Below, in pieces: positions 33,532 through 42,107 of a stretch of 64,000 bases of DNA (positions are counted from its first letter, which is position 1; each line of letters opens with the position of its first letter). Below the pieces are notes generated by a model. The model saw only the letters and a list, made by a program, of their open reading frames with translations, ran no database searches and was not told the DNA's origin. Location of the stretch: the NCBI GenBank assembly GCA_024233625.1, contig JACKPJ010000003.1, positions 93,253-157,252 of the forward strand, written 5' to 3'. The stretch comes from Deltaproteobacteria bacterium. GTDB lineage: Bacteria > UBA10199 > DSSB01. The position numbers and the translations under genes are program-made.

Positions 33532-34778
33532 CAACAGAAAAAAAACAGCCTGAAATTCCTGAACTCTTCGAAAAAGCACTCAACGGAGAAATTTTGAGTG
33601 AAAATGAGCAAAATCAACTCGAAGATCTGAAAAAAAGTTCTCCTGAATACCAAGAGATGTGGGAAGACTTAAAAGTTCTGCAAAGGGAACTCAGAAATCT
33701 TCCTCAAAATAATTCAACTCAAGATAATCAAGTCAGTGAGCTCACTCGTGCTCGCATTTTTAAAGCAGCCCAACAAGCTATTGAAAATGAGACCTTGCAA
33801 AAAGAAAAGGGCCAAGTAAAAAAACAATGGTTCAAACCCTTTAGTTTAGTGGCTGCCATGGCCGTTTTAGTCATTGGTGTGACTTATTTTTCAACCTATC
33901 TCAACCAAGAAAAGCAAAAAGACTCAATGTATTCTTTCAATTTTGAGGAAGCTCCACAAAATACTGCATCACCTGCTACAACGAAAACAAAATCTCGCTC
34001 TGAACTCGACAAAGAAACTCAGCCTTCCCAAATTCATGAAAAAGAAGATGAATCCTCTTTAAGAACTTCTAAGTTAGATCTAGATCAAGAAGAAAAAGCA
34101 CCTCTAAAAAATGAAATTCAACCAAGACAAGGTCTTTTTAAAAAAGAAAACAAAAAAGAGAAAAGACTTCCTCAAAATATAGAAAAACAAAATAATCAGG
34201 AAACTTTCGCGGATCTTGCTCGCTCTGATGAGGTCATGCAAAAAGAGAGCGCAGGATCTATCGCGACTAATGCAACAACTCCCCTCTATCCAGCTGCTTC
34301 TCCACAGGGAGTCCATAGTACAAAAAAAACGGAAAGGACGACTCCACAGCAAGATATTCCTATGGAAGCAGCCGCACCACCCCAAGAGAAACCGCTGATC
34401 AAGCAAACCGAAATTTTTGATGTTGCCAAAGTTACCGAAAAAACAGAAAAACATCCTCAAGAAGCCCCTCCATCAGGAACACGATTATCTGAACCCTCCA
34501 TCAGTGGAGAAATGAAAGGCTCTGGTACTGCAAAAACCTCCAATGAAGAAAAAAAACTGAGTTCTCGAGAAAAGCTGATCAAATCAGCACGCAAAAAAAT
34601 CGAAATAGGAAAATATCAAGAGGCCTATCAAGATCTTTTAAAAGCTAAGAAAATCAAAACTGACAAAAAGATTGAAGATTTAATGAAGCTTTGCCAAGGC
34701 AAGATAAAAGAAATCGAAAACAAAAATCAAAACCCTCCTGGAACAGAAGACCCAGCAGAAAAAAATCAAAGCAACTGA
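33528..34778 (+). CDS. Putative anti-sigma factor with one membrane segment
   Basis: A 416-residue protein with a cytoplasmic N-terminal region (residues 1-103) rich in Glu and Gln, a single membrane segment (about 104-124, FKPFSLVAAMAVLVIGVTYF), a long low-complexity periplasmic stalk (about 130-340) rich in Lys, Glu, Pro, Thr and Ser, and a C-terminal helical repeat like one TPR unit (KLIKSARKKIEIGKYQEAYQDLLKAKKI, about 352-380). No zinc-binding HxxxCxxC motif is visible in the N-terminal region, so it is not a canonical zinc-finger anti-sigma factor. Position directly after the ECF sigma gene with overlap is the main argument for the role. It meets the deaminase fusion gene tail to tail, overlapping by 13 bases. 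Confidence 0.7.
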   Translation: MTTEKKQPEIPELFEKALNGEILSENEQNQLEDLKKSSPEYQEMWEDLKVLQRELRNLPQNNSTQDNQVSELTRARIFKAAQQAIENETLQKEKGQVKKQWFKPFSLVAAMAVLVIGVTYFSTYLNQEKQKDSMYSFNFEEAPQNTASPATTKTKSRSELDKETQPSQIHEKEDESSLRTSKLDLDQEEKAPLKNEIQPRQGLFKKENKKEKRLPQNIEKQNNQETFADLARSDEVMQKESAGSIATNATTPLYPAASPQGVHSTKKTERTTPQQDIPMEAAAPPQEKPLIKQTEIFDVAKVTEKTEKHPQEAPPSGTRLSEPSISGEMKGSGTAKTSNEEKKLSSREKLIKSARKKIEIGKYQEAYQDLLKAKKIKTDKKIEDLMKLCQGKIKEIENKNQNPPGTEDPAEKNQSN

Positions 34779-35761
34779 CGAACTTTAATTCCGGCTTCCT
34801 CTAAAAGCCGAAGAGTTTCTACTCCCATTTCGTACTGCGAACTATAAATAACTTCAGCAATTCCGCTGTTGAGAATCATCTTGGTACAAATCAAACAAGG
34901 CGAAAAAGTCGAATATATGCTGCTACCCTTGATACTCACTCCATGATAAGCAGCTTGAACAATCGCATTTTCTTCGGCATGACTACAAAAGCATTCTCCC
35001 AAACTCACACCCGACTTTTCGAAAGAGTGACAGCGCGGACAGCCACCTTCATTACAATTTTTGATCCCTCGCGGAGTTCCATTGTAGCCCGTCGAAATAA
35101 TACGGCGATCGCGGACAATTACTGCGGCAACCTTGCGTTTCATACAATTACTGCGCAGTGCAACCATCTGGGCGATATTCATAAAATACTCATCCCAATC
35201 AGGTCTTTTTTTTTGTGAAGAAAATTGACGAATGAGTTCTTTGACTCGAGTCCGTAACTCATCCAAGCTGAGTGAGTTTTCTAGCTCGGCATCTGCCAAC
35301 AATGCTGTCTCATCCAATTGTTGAGCATTCGGATCGGCACTCTGAGCTTCACGAGCTTCTAAAGTTTTAAAGGCTTCCAGATCTTGAGGGTCACCTTCAC
35401 GGTTTCGGGCTTGAATTCGCAGGAATCTTTCTTCTATAGGAGCTGTCACATGCACCAATTTAAAATCTTTGAGACGACGCAGGACTTCAACCTCACGAGG
35501 ATTTCGAATCGAATCGACAATATAATTTTTATCGATCGCAATCTTTTGCAAAGCGCGATCAGCTAATACCCCACCGCCATAAAGCAAACGCATCTCTCGA
35601 CCAACATGAATAAGATTTTCACGGGTGACCTCTAAACCACGATTTTTTAATTCCTCACGCAGTTGATCTGATAGAGAAAGATAATAAAATCCTCCTTCTT
35701 GTAAAACTTTGGCAACTTCTCCCTTGCCAGAGGCATTTTTTCCAGTAAGACCAATAATCAT
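34766..35761 (-). CDS. P-loop NTPase-deoxycytidylate deaminase fusion
   Basis: Two domains in 331 residues. Residues 1-180 are a nucleotide-kinase-like P-loop domain (GLTGKNASGKGEV, Walker A Lys13, Gly7), followed by a kinase-like VDSIRNPREVEVLRRL and a charged helix-rich LID-like region. Residues 190-331 are a cytidine/deoxycytidylate deaminase domain: CSHAEENA with His261 and catalytic Glu263, then SPCLICTKMI with Cys289 and Cys292, plus the CNEGGCPRC cluster typical of dCMP deaminases. It should convert dCMP to dUMP for thymidylate synthesis. The kinase-like half may regulate or act on dNMPs. Bacterial dCTP-deaminase anti-phage proteins have a related two-domain plan but are longer; no other defence genes are adjacent. 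Confidence 0.85.
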   Translation of the reverse strand: MIIGLTGKNASGKGEVAKVLQEGGFYYLSLSDQLREELKNRGLEVTRENLIHVGREMRLLYGGGVLADRALQKIAIDKNYIVDSIRNPREVEVLRRLKDFKLVHVTAPIEERFLRIQARNREGDPQDLEAFKTLEAREAQSADPNAQQLDETALLADAELENSLSLDELRTRVKELIRQFSSQKKRPDWDEYFMNIAQMVALRSNCMKRKVAAVIVRDRRIISTGYNGTPRGIKNCNEGGCPRCHSFEKSGVSLGECFCSHAEENAIVQAAYHGVSIKGSSIYSTFSPCLICTKMILNSGIAEVIYSSQYEMGVETLRLLEEAGIKVRQLL

Positions 35762-35835
35762 ATTTAATTCGTTTAGCTAATTTAAGAGAGAAAAGCAACT
35801 TTATAGCTCACTCACTTTACAAAGGAACTCTAAAT

Positions 35836-36798
35836 ATGAAACAATTTTTTCAACAAACCCTCAAAAAAATCATCTTCACTTTTAGTATTGTATTGCCTCT
35901 CTTTCCTCTTCTTGCCCAAAAAACAGAGTCCCCAACTTCGCCAGTTAAACGTTTCTTCTACATGGGAGATGGAAGCCTTCTCTTACAAGGACAAAAAATT
36001 TTATACAGAAACCTATCAGGAGAATATCAGGAAGCTGGGCTCAAAAAAATTCATCAGATTTTTGGAGCTAATTGGCAAAGTAAACATGAAAGACTTTCTC
36101 TGCGTTTTATCGAAATGATGGACTATCTTCAGGATGAACTCCAGGGAGGCAATTATATTTTACGTTCGGGTTATCGCAGTCCTAACAATAACCAAAATTT
36201 AAGAAACAAAGGCAAACTCGCTGCTCAATCCAGCATGCATATTGAAGGAGCCGCCGCTGACTTACGATTAAAAAATATTCCATCTGCAAAAGTTTTTGAA
36301 TTCGTCAAAGCACTTAATTGCTGCGGAATTGGTTGGTATGGCTCAGCTCATTTTCATCTCGACACTGGACCTACAAGGTATTGGGGAGCTACCACCAGTA
36401 AAACTGAGGATAAAACTCCACAGCAAAATTCCAAGATTATTCTTCAAAGTGACTATGACTATTATCAAGCTGGAGAAAAAATTCCTTTAAAATTCATGAG
36501 AATCACCCAATACCCTATCGGAGTTCCTTATCAAGTAACATTAGTTGAAGTGAAAAATGATTCCAGCCAAGAAAAAATCAGGCCTCTTCCCCTCACCTTT
36601 TCTTCAGAAAACACCTCGCAAGAAACCTGCACTATTCTGAAAAACCGATCTCAAGCTAGAAATATTTCTGTCCAGCTTCCCAAAGAACTTCCCTCTGGAA
36701 ACTATGCTCTCTCTGTTAAGTTTTGTAACCGTTATGATTACCTTCAAATGCCTGAAACAATTAGCTCTCGAATCTTTAAAGTAGTGCAATCTAAATAA
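35836..36798 (+). CDS. Exported M15-like (YcbK/DUF882) peptidase with C-terminal extension
   Basis: A 320-residue protein with an N-terminal signal peptide (basic start, hydrophobic 12-28). The central domain (about 75-185) has the metallopeptidase pattern of the M15/DUF882 family: YILRSGYRSPNNNQNL, the zinc-binding SSMHIEGAAADLRL (HxxxxxxxD) and the last ligand in SAHFHLDTGPTRYW. Family members act on peptidoglycan peptides. After it comes about 120 residues of beta-rich extension of no known family. UppP follows 61 bases downstream on the same strand. Cell-wall metabolism is thus the local setting. Confidence 0.82.
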   Translation: MKQFFQQTLKKIIFTFSIVLPLFPLLAQKTESPTSPVKRFFYMGDGSLLLQGQKILYRNLSGEYQEAGLKKIHQIFGANWQSKHERLSLRFIEMMDYLQDELQGGNYILRSGYRSPNNNQNLRNKGKLAAQSSMHIEGAAADLRLKNIPSAKVFEFVKALNCCGIGWYGSAHFHLDTGPTRYWGATTSKTEDKTPQQNSKIILQSDYDYYQAGEKIPLKFMRITQYPIGVPYQVTLVEVKNDSSQEKIRPLPLTFSSENTSQETCTILKNRSQARNISVQLPKELPSGNYALSVKFCNRYDYLQMPETISSRIFKVVQSK

Positions 36799-36859
36799 AG
36801 AAAATTTACTTTTTAACTTCATCAGCTTAGAGTAAAAGACTTTAGATAAAGGAAAACAA

Positions 36860-37675
36860 ATGCAAATTTGGGAAGCAATATTATTAGGCATTGTCCAAGG
36901 ATTGGGTGAATTTCTTCCGATTTCAAGCTCAGCTCATCTTTTTATGTTCAACAAATGGTTCCAGTTGGATTCTCCCGGTTTAGCCTTTGATATAGCCCTT
37001 CACCTCGGCACGCTTTTTTCCCTGCTCGCTTTTTTTTATCAAGATTGGATTAAACTTACTCGGGCTTTTTTTACTTCATTGAAAAAAATTCCACAGAAAC
37101 AACAAAATCCATTGAATAGCTATGAACGACTCATCTGGCTCATCATTTTGGGCACAATTCCCGTTGTTGTTTTTGCGCTCTCTTTTGAAGACTATATCGA
37201 AAACCAATGGCGACAAGCATGGATCGTTGGGATTAATATGGCATTATTTGGAGTTTTACTTTGGTGGGCTGATCGCAAAAGTAAAAAACTGCGCAATATG
37301 GACACCCTCACCTGGAAAGACTCCTTCTGGATTGGCATTGCACAGTGTCTTGCCTTGATTCCCGGGTCCAGTCGCTCTGGCGTCACGATCACGGGCGGGC
37401 TTTTGCGCAACCTTGACCGGGATACAGCAGCCCGTTTTTCTTTTTTGCTAAGCACCCCCGCAGTTTTAGGAGCCGCCATACTCAAATTACCCAAATTTTT
37501 TAATGAAAGTTTCAACCTCACCGTTTTGATAGGCATTCTTACCAGTGCCATTGTAGGATTTTTGGCGATTAAATATATGCTGTATTTTTTGAAAAAGTAT
37601 TCTTTTTCTGTCTACGTTGTTTATCGCCTGATTTTTGCGGCTTTTGTTTTTATCGCTTTGTATTTGAAGAGTTGA
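36860..37675 (+). CDS. uppP: Undecaprenyl-diphosphatase
   Basis: A 271-residue polytopic membrane protein matching UppP/BacA. It has the N-terminal QGLGEFLPISSSAHL motif with the catalytic Glu and the Ser-rich segment, and the second motif PGSSRSGVTITGGLL with the catalytic Arg, near residues 170-185. Seven or eight membrane segments and length 265-275 are normal. It dephosphorylates undecaprenyl pyrophosphate to recycle the lipid carrier for peptidoglycan and surface polysaccharide. AAGGA lies before the start. Confidence 0.96.
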   Translation: MQIWEAILLGIVQGLGEFLPISSSAHLFMFNKWFQLDSPGLAFDIALHLGTLFSLLAFFYQDWIKLTRAFFTSLKKIPQKQQNPLNSYERLIWLIILGTIPVVVFALSFEDYIENQWRQAWIVGINMALFGVLLWWADRKSKKLRNMDTLTWKDSFWIGIAQCLALIPGSSRSGVTITGGLLRNLDRDTAARFSFLLSTPAVLGAAILKLPKFFNESFNLTVLIGILTSAIVGFLAIKYMLYFLKKYSFSVYVVYRLIFAAFVFIALYLKS

Positions 37676-37718
37676 AATATATTTTTTTACTTTTTAGGTA
37701 AAAAGAAAATAGGAAGCC

Positions 37719-38120
37719 TTAAGGATTATCACCAAAACCTGTACCATCGATGCTTTGAATATCTTCCCAACGAATTTTTTCGGAACGAGGACGACCATCC
37801 GGAGCATGGCTTGCAAAAGGAACCGGTCCTTCGGTCACATAACGTTTGAGTGATTTGTAATTTTCGAGTTGATTACGACCTTGATTGATAGCTTGTTCCG
37901 CGGCTTTGGTTTGGCGATGGTAACCAACCGAGTAATTTAAAGCACCAAAAAACTGATCAATTCCAAAGATAGCTTTTTGCGCGTCAGTCGCATAATTCCA
38001 AAAGTAGGTATAATTTGCCATATCATTATAATAGCTCGTTCCTCCGTAATATTGAGCCTGGGACGGCGATGCTAGGGAAGCTGCTGCGATAAATATGAAA
38101 GATATGAAGAACTTACGCAT
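37719..38120 (-). CDS. Small exported protein of unknown function
   Basis: A 133-residue protein with a clear signal peptide (MRKFFISFIFIAAASLASPSQA, cleavage near residue 22). The mature part is aromatic (YYGGTSYYNDMANYTYFWNYATDAQKAIFG) with a helical middle and an Asp/Gly-rich end. No cysteine is present. I recognise no family. It converges with uppP and is probably monocistronic. Confidence 0.6.
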   Translation of the reverse strand: MRKFFISFIFIAAASLASPSQAQYYGGTSYYNDMANYTYFWNYATDAQKAIFGIDQFFGALNYSVGYHRQTKAAEQAINQGRNQLENYKSLKRYVTEGPVPFASHAPDGRPRSEKIRWEDIQSIDGTGFGDNP

Positions 38121-38286
38121 AAAAACCTCTTAGATACTTGAATTGCCTTAAAAAAATAGCGTCAAAAAAGCATTCAATACTTTATCGGCAATTTTTACCA
38201 TAAATTGCGTCAAAAAACAAAAATAATCAAATAGGGTGTACACTAAAAATCCTTGCCTTTCTATGACGAATGAGTAGTTTGCTTTC

Positions 38287-39462
38287 ATGCAAGTTGGACT
38301 CGACCATGTCTTAAGAACTCATCCGAGACTTTTTAAAGGAAAACGACTAGGAATTCTCGCACATCCCGCCAGTATCGACAAAAATTATCGTCACATTTTA
38401 GAAATTTTAGAAAAAGAATCGGGCGCTAAAATTGAAGCCTTGTTTGGTCCCGAGCATGGTTTTGATGGACATGCTCAAGACATGGAAAGTGTTTTTGAAA
38501 AACACACAACCTCCAAATCAGGACCGCAAATTTACAGCCTTTATGGCTCCACTTATGAAAGCCTCAAACCTCAAAAATCTTGGCTAAACAATATTGAAGT
38601 TCTCGTCTGCGACATGCAAGATGTTGGATCTCGTTATTATACCTTCATTTACACTTTGGCTTTTTGCATGGAAGTTGCCCAGCAAACTGGAACGCATATC
38701 GTGGTCTTAGACCGTCCCAACCCTATCAATGGATACAATGTTGAAGGCAATTTAGTCTCAGAAAAGTTTCGCAGCTTTGTGGGATATTTTCCTCTGACGA
38801 ATCGTCATGGCATGACCATTGGCGAACTGGCTCAACTCTTTCGCGAAGAATTTAATCTAAAATGTAAACTTACGGCCATCCCTATGAAAGGCTGGCATCG
38901 ACGCCGTTATTTTGATGAACTGAAAATTCCTTGGGTTTTTCCCAGTCCAAACATGCCTACTGTCGAAACTGCCGTCGTTTATCCAGGAATGTGCTTACTG
39001 GAAGGAACTGAACTCAGTGAAGGACGTGGAACAACGCGCCCCTTTGAAATATTTGGTGCTCCCTTTATTGACGGAGAAAAACTCGTTAAACGGCTTCACG
39101 AATTTCGCTTACCAGGTGTTCGTTTTCGCCCTCTTAGTTTCAAGCCGGGATTTCAAAAACATGCAGGAAAAATCTGCAATGGTGCGCAAATTCACGTTAC
39201 TCGAAGGAAAGCATTTTTATCATTACTGACAGGAGTCGCAATTCTCAAGGCTACATATGAGCTTTACCCAAATGAGTTTCAGTGGAGGCACCGTGCTTAC
39301 GAATTTGTGGAAGATATCCCTGCTATTGATCTACTTAGTGGAAACAAACAGCTCAGAGAAGCCATCGAAGCAGGAGCTGCTCTAAAAAAAATTCAAGCGT
39401 CTTGGGAAGAAGAAAAGGAATCTTTTCTAAAAATTAGAAAGAATTACTTGATTTATACTTAA
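38287..39462 (+). CDS. NamZ-like exo-beta-N-acetylmuramidase (DUF1343)
   Basis: A 391-residue protein of the DUF1343 family, now known as the NamZ (GH171) exo-N-acetylmuramidase family. Characteristic stretches are VGLDHVLRTHPRLFKGKRLGILAHPAS, FGPEHGFDGHAQDM, VCDMQDVGSRYYTFIYTL, DRPNPINGYNVEG and FPSPNMPTVETAVVYPGMCLLEGTELSEGRGTTRPFE. The family releases N-acetylmuramic acid from glycan ends. Unlike many members it starts at MQVGLDHV with no signal peptide, so a cytoplasmic role on imported muropeptide fragments, or an upstream unrecognised start, must be considered. Confidence 0.86.
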   Translation: MQVGLDHVLRTHPRLFKGKRLGILAHPASIDKNYRHILEILEKESGAKIEALFGPEHGFDGHAQDMESVFEKHTTSKSGPQIYSLYGSTYESLKPQKSWLNNIEVLVCDMQDVGSRYYTFIYTLAFCMEVAQQTGTHIVVLDRPNPINGYNVEGNLVSEKFRSFVGYFPLTNRHGMTIGELAQLFREEFNLKCKLTAIPMKGWHRRRYFDELKIPWVFPSPNMPTVETAVVYPGMCLLEGTELSEGRGTTRPFEIFGAPFIDGEKLVKRLHEFRLPGVRFRPLSFKPGFQKHAGKICNGAQIHVTRRKAFLSLLTGVAILKATYELYPNEFQWRHRAYEFVEDIPAIDLLSGNKQLREAIEAGAALKKIQASWEEEKESFLKIRKNYLIYT

Positions 39463-39541
39463 CTCCAATCCACAGTTGACAAACCAGAAATTTAAGCCCA
39501 GAAATTTAAGCTAAGCGTTTCAGATCAAAACGAATAGAATT

Positions 39542-39799
39542 TTACTTACTCGCCTGCTCGGCCTTTGCATAACGCCTACGGAAGCGCTCAACACGACCGG
39601 CAGTATCGACCAAGATTTGCCTTCCAGTATAGAAATTATGAGAGGCAGAAGAGATCTCAACTTTAATGACATAATGCTCAACCCCATCAATCTCTTTAGT
39701 TTCATCAGAAGTAAGAGTTGAATACGTAGGAAATTCTTCTCCACAAGAAACATCGACAAAAACAACTGGGTGTAAATTAGGGTGAATGTCTTTTTTCAT
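39542..39799 (-). CDS. rpmE: Ribosomal protein L31, zinc-free form
   Basis: An 85-residue L31. It has MKKDIHPNLHPVVFVDVSCGEEF and the C-terminal SASHNFYTGRQILVDTAGRVERFRRRY. Only one cysteine remains (Cys19), where zinc-binding L31 has four, so it is a C-minus type that does not need zinc. It lies 14 bases after rpmB in the rpmG-rpsR-rpmB-rpmE gene string. Confidence 0.92.
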   Translation of the reverse strand: MKKDIHPNLHPVVFVDVSCGEEFPTYSTLTSDETKEIDGVEHYVIKVEISSASHNFYTGRQILVDTAGRVERFRRRYAKAEQASK

Positions 39800-39813
39800 G
39801 ATAACTCCAAATT

Positions 39814-40104
39814 TTATGCGGCTTTTTGGCGTGCCTTGATAATTTGTTTTTGTAGTTTTGCCAATCGAGTAGATAACTTTTCAGGTTTTGCTTTTACAAG
39901 AGCTTGACTAATACCACCTAACTTATCTACCGTACGAATAGCACGAGCAGATAACTTTAAAATCACATTTTGTGCTATTTCGGGGATAAAATAACGTTTT
40001 TTCTTTAGATTGGGCTCCTGGCGCGTTTTTGTTCTACGGTTAGAATGGCTGACGTTATTTCCTGTAAGGGGCCGAATTCCTGTTAATTCACAAACCTTTG
40101 ACAT
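39814..40104 (-). CDS. rpmB: Ribosomal protein L28
   Basis: A 96-residue protein with the L28 signature MSKVCELTGIRPLTGNNVSHSNRRTKTRQEPNLKKKRYF (start given through RRTKTR, the key part) and VILKLSARAIRTVDKLGG. It is longer than E. coli L28 (78) through a basic C-terminal tail. Part of the small ribosomal cluster with rpsR, rpmE and rpmG. Confidence 0.95.
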   Translation of the reverse strand: MSKVCELTGIRPLTGNNVSHSNRRTKTRQEPNLKKKRYFIPEIAQNVILKLSARAIRTVDKLGGISQALVKAKPEKLSTRLAKLQKQIIKARQKAA

Positions 40105-40139
40105 ACTAGTCTCTCCAAAAATCTTAAAAAACTTAATTA

Positions 40140-40403
40140 CTATTCTCTCTCAAGCGAATGCAAGCTTGTGTAAGGCAAAAAAGCTAATTGTCGAGCTCTT
40201 TTAACAGCTTGAGTTAATTGACGTTGTTGCTGAGCGGTAATACGAGTAATACGACGTGGAATAATTTTACCACGCTCAGTAATAAAGCGTTTTAATGTTT
40301 GAGGATTTTTATAATCAAATTGATAGTCTTTTGCAACCGAAGGTCGACGGAAACGGCTAACATTACTGCTTCTTCGGTTTCCTGATTTTCTATCCGTTCT
40401 CAT
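40140..40403 (-). CDS. rpsR: Ribosomal protein S18
   Basis: The start [11 protein letters not shown] at 40403 follows GGAGAATGAGATT; an upstream in-frame start at 40442 adds 13 residues with no S18 character. The 87-residue product contains the S18 core [50 protein letters not shown] (quoted as [12 protein letters not shown] through ARQLAFLPY). It contacts 16S rRNA next to S6; rpsF is not adjacent here. Confidence 0.96.
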   Translation of the reverse strand: MRTDRKSGNRRSSNVSRFRRPSVAKDYQFDYKNPQTLKRFITERGKIIPRRITRITAQQQRQLTQAVKRARQLAFLPYTSLHSLERE

Positions 40404-40465
40404 AATCTCATTCTCCAATGACTTAAGATACTGAAATAACAATAAAAAATTATTAAATACTGAAT

Positions 40466-40639
40466 TTATTTACTAGAACTTGACCCCGGCAATTTTTTTT
40501 GCACAAAAGTGACATGCTTTTTTGCTTTAGGGTCATATTTACGCATTTCTAGCTTATCTCCACCCTTTTTTTTATTAAGGGTTGTTGTGTAAAAATACCC
40601 AGTTCCTGCGCTCGAAAGCAACATAACTTTTTCTCTCAT
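40466..40639 (-). CDS. rpmG: Ribosomal protein L33
   Basis: A short 57-residue gene found by reading the reverse strand upstream of rps[21 protein letters not shown] then [24 protein letters not shown] and a Ser-rich tail. This matches L33 (typical REKVxLxSSAGTGHFYTTTKN). It has no zinc-binding cysteines, so like L31 here it is a zinc-independent form. First gene of the rpmG-rpsR-rpmB-rpmE cluster. Confidence 0.95.
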   Translation of the reverse strand: MREKVMLLSSAGTGYFYTTTLNKKKGGDKLEMRKYDPKAKKHVTFVQKKLPGSSSSK

Positions 40640-40717
40640 AACTCAAACCTTTAAAATAACCAGTTGAAATAATTGAATAAATTCACCTAACATCTATTTA
40701 GAATAATTTTTTGTGAT

Positions 40718-40746
40718 AATATAAAGTAATAAGGTCATTTAAACAA
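40718..40746 (-). promoter_or_regulatory. Candidate sigma-70 promoter for rpmG-rpsR-rpmB-rpmE
   Basis: On the reverse strand TTGTTT (40741-40746), a 17-base spacer and TATATT (40718-40723) form a good sigma-70-like pair about 80 bases upstream of rpmG. The surrounding DNA is AT-rich, so chance matches are possible. Confidence 0.4.
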
Positions 40747-40856
40747 AATATATTCTAAAATTTTGAAGACGTAGTCTTAAAATTAAAACACACCTTCTGT
40801 CAACTGATAAGTGCAATCTTGAAATAGTTATTTCATTCTATGAAATGAGTTAAATA

Positions 40857-42107
40857 CTAGTCCTCAAGAATATCAATCAATTGCTGACGACGTCTTCTTG
40901 CATCTTCATAACCTAAATCAAACAGCTCCTGAATATACTCAGGATAGAAAGTAATATAGCTCAATAAATCACTCCCACTCTCGGGATCAACGTCCATAAT
41001 TCTTAAGAGAGTCTTTTCTAAAATAGAAAACTTAAAGCCGCTTTTTTTCATTCTCTCAAAAGCTCGTAAAAAAATCCCTGTAATAAATTCGGAAGGCTGA
41101 ATTTCCACATAGTCAATTTTACGCAGACCTCTCTTAGCAATATCCGCTTTGTAATTATCCTTCCCGCTTTGCATGTCCTGATTGAGTTTATTTAAATAGT
41201 TTTTCCCAAAAATCTTTTCACTAGCATCTACAATAGTATTAATGCGATCCAACTGCTCAATATCTGACTGCACACGATCCAAAAACAAACCATTAAGTAT
41301 CCGTCCCATTTGATCAGATATCGTCGGAGCCTGTTTAGGTGCATCAATCGCCTTAATTTTATAATCTTTTAAAGTACGCCTTTTGCGAAGACCAATGACT
41401 AAAAGTTTATCTGCACCCAATTGAATCGCTGGAGACATGGGGGTAAAGAGGCGCATACCACCATCCGAATAATAAAAATCCCCTATCTTGACCGTCGGAA
41501 AAAGTATAGGGATCGCTCCGGAAGCCAGCACGATATCTGAAGTGATCGGACCTTCATGATGGGAATAATTGCCTTGATAAATGAGGTCTGGTTTTTTTTT
41601 CAAAAAAAGCTCCGCTTGACCTGTTGCAGAGTTAGTCGCCACAATTGTCACTGCTGAAATCGGACCCCGCTCAACATTTTTATTGAGTTGATCCCAGGAA
41701 AGTGCTCCCTGCAAAAACTTTCTCAGAGGTGAAGTGTCAAAAATCGAATTAAAATGCGGCCCGCTCCGCTTGCCTAATTTAAAAGGATTGACCGACATAA
41801 AATTTCGCATGATGCCACCCACAGTTGAGCCTAGAAAGTGGGTTGTTGCAGATAAATCACGTCGATAGACTTTTTCTTGGCGGATGGAAAACCATAGTTC
41901 TTTGAGACGTCTACCTTGTTCTTCGGGGTCATGCGCAAAAGCAGCCATCCCTGCGGTATTAATCGCTCCGACACTAGTGCCTGTTTGAATATCGAAGTTA
42001 CGCTTCGAATATTTTTTTGGCAGCCCCGTGCGAATATAATTTAAAACACCCGCTTCATAGGCTCCACGAGCTCCTCCCGCCGAAAGTACTAAAGCTAATT
42101 GACTCAT
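40857..42107 (-). CDS. Patatin-like phospholipase
   Basis: A 416-residue protein with the patatin fold: the oxyanion loop LSAGGARGAYEAG (about 9-20), the nucleophile elbow GTSVGAINTAG with Ser45, and the catalytic Asp in DGGMRLFTPMSPAIQLGADKLLVIG (about 217). Both members of the Ser-Asp dyad are present, so lipase activity is likely. The C-terminal 150 residues have no clear family. No signal peptide. Its start codon overlaps the hemL stop by four bases, so the two are co-transcribed. Confidence 0.9.
   Translation of the reverse strand: MSQLALVLSAGGARGAYEAGVLNYIRTGLPKKYSKRNFDIQTGTSVGAINTAGMAAFAHDPEEQGRRLKELWFSIRQEKVYRRDLSATTHFLGSTVGGIMRNFMSVNPFKLGKRSGPHFNSIFDTSPLRKFLQGALSWDQLNKNVERGPISAVTIVATNSATGQAELFLKKKPDLIYQGNYSHHEGPITSDIVLASGAIPILFPTVKIGDFYYSDGGMRLFTPMSPAIQLGADKLLVIGLRKRRTLKDYKIKAIDAPKQAPTISDQMGRILNGLFLDRVQSDIEQLDRINTIVDASEKIFGKNYLNKLNQDMQSGKDNYKADIAKRGLRKIDYVEIQPSEFITGIFLRAFERMKKSGFKFSILEKTLLRIMDVDPESGSDLLSYITFYPEYIQELFDLGYEDARRRRQQLIDILED

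Noticed and set aside
34766..35761. Calling the deaminase fusion an anti-phage defence gene
   Set aside because: No defence neighbours; the short length fits the metabolic deaminase type at least as well.
37682..37708. AT-rich hairpin after uppP as a terminator
   Set aside because: The seven-base stem is nearly all A-T and no clear T tract follows on the uppP strand.
40828..40844. ATTTCAT/ATGAAAT hairpin downstream of the patatin gene
   Set aside because: It is a small dyad without a T tract; AT-rich DNA produces these by chance.
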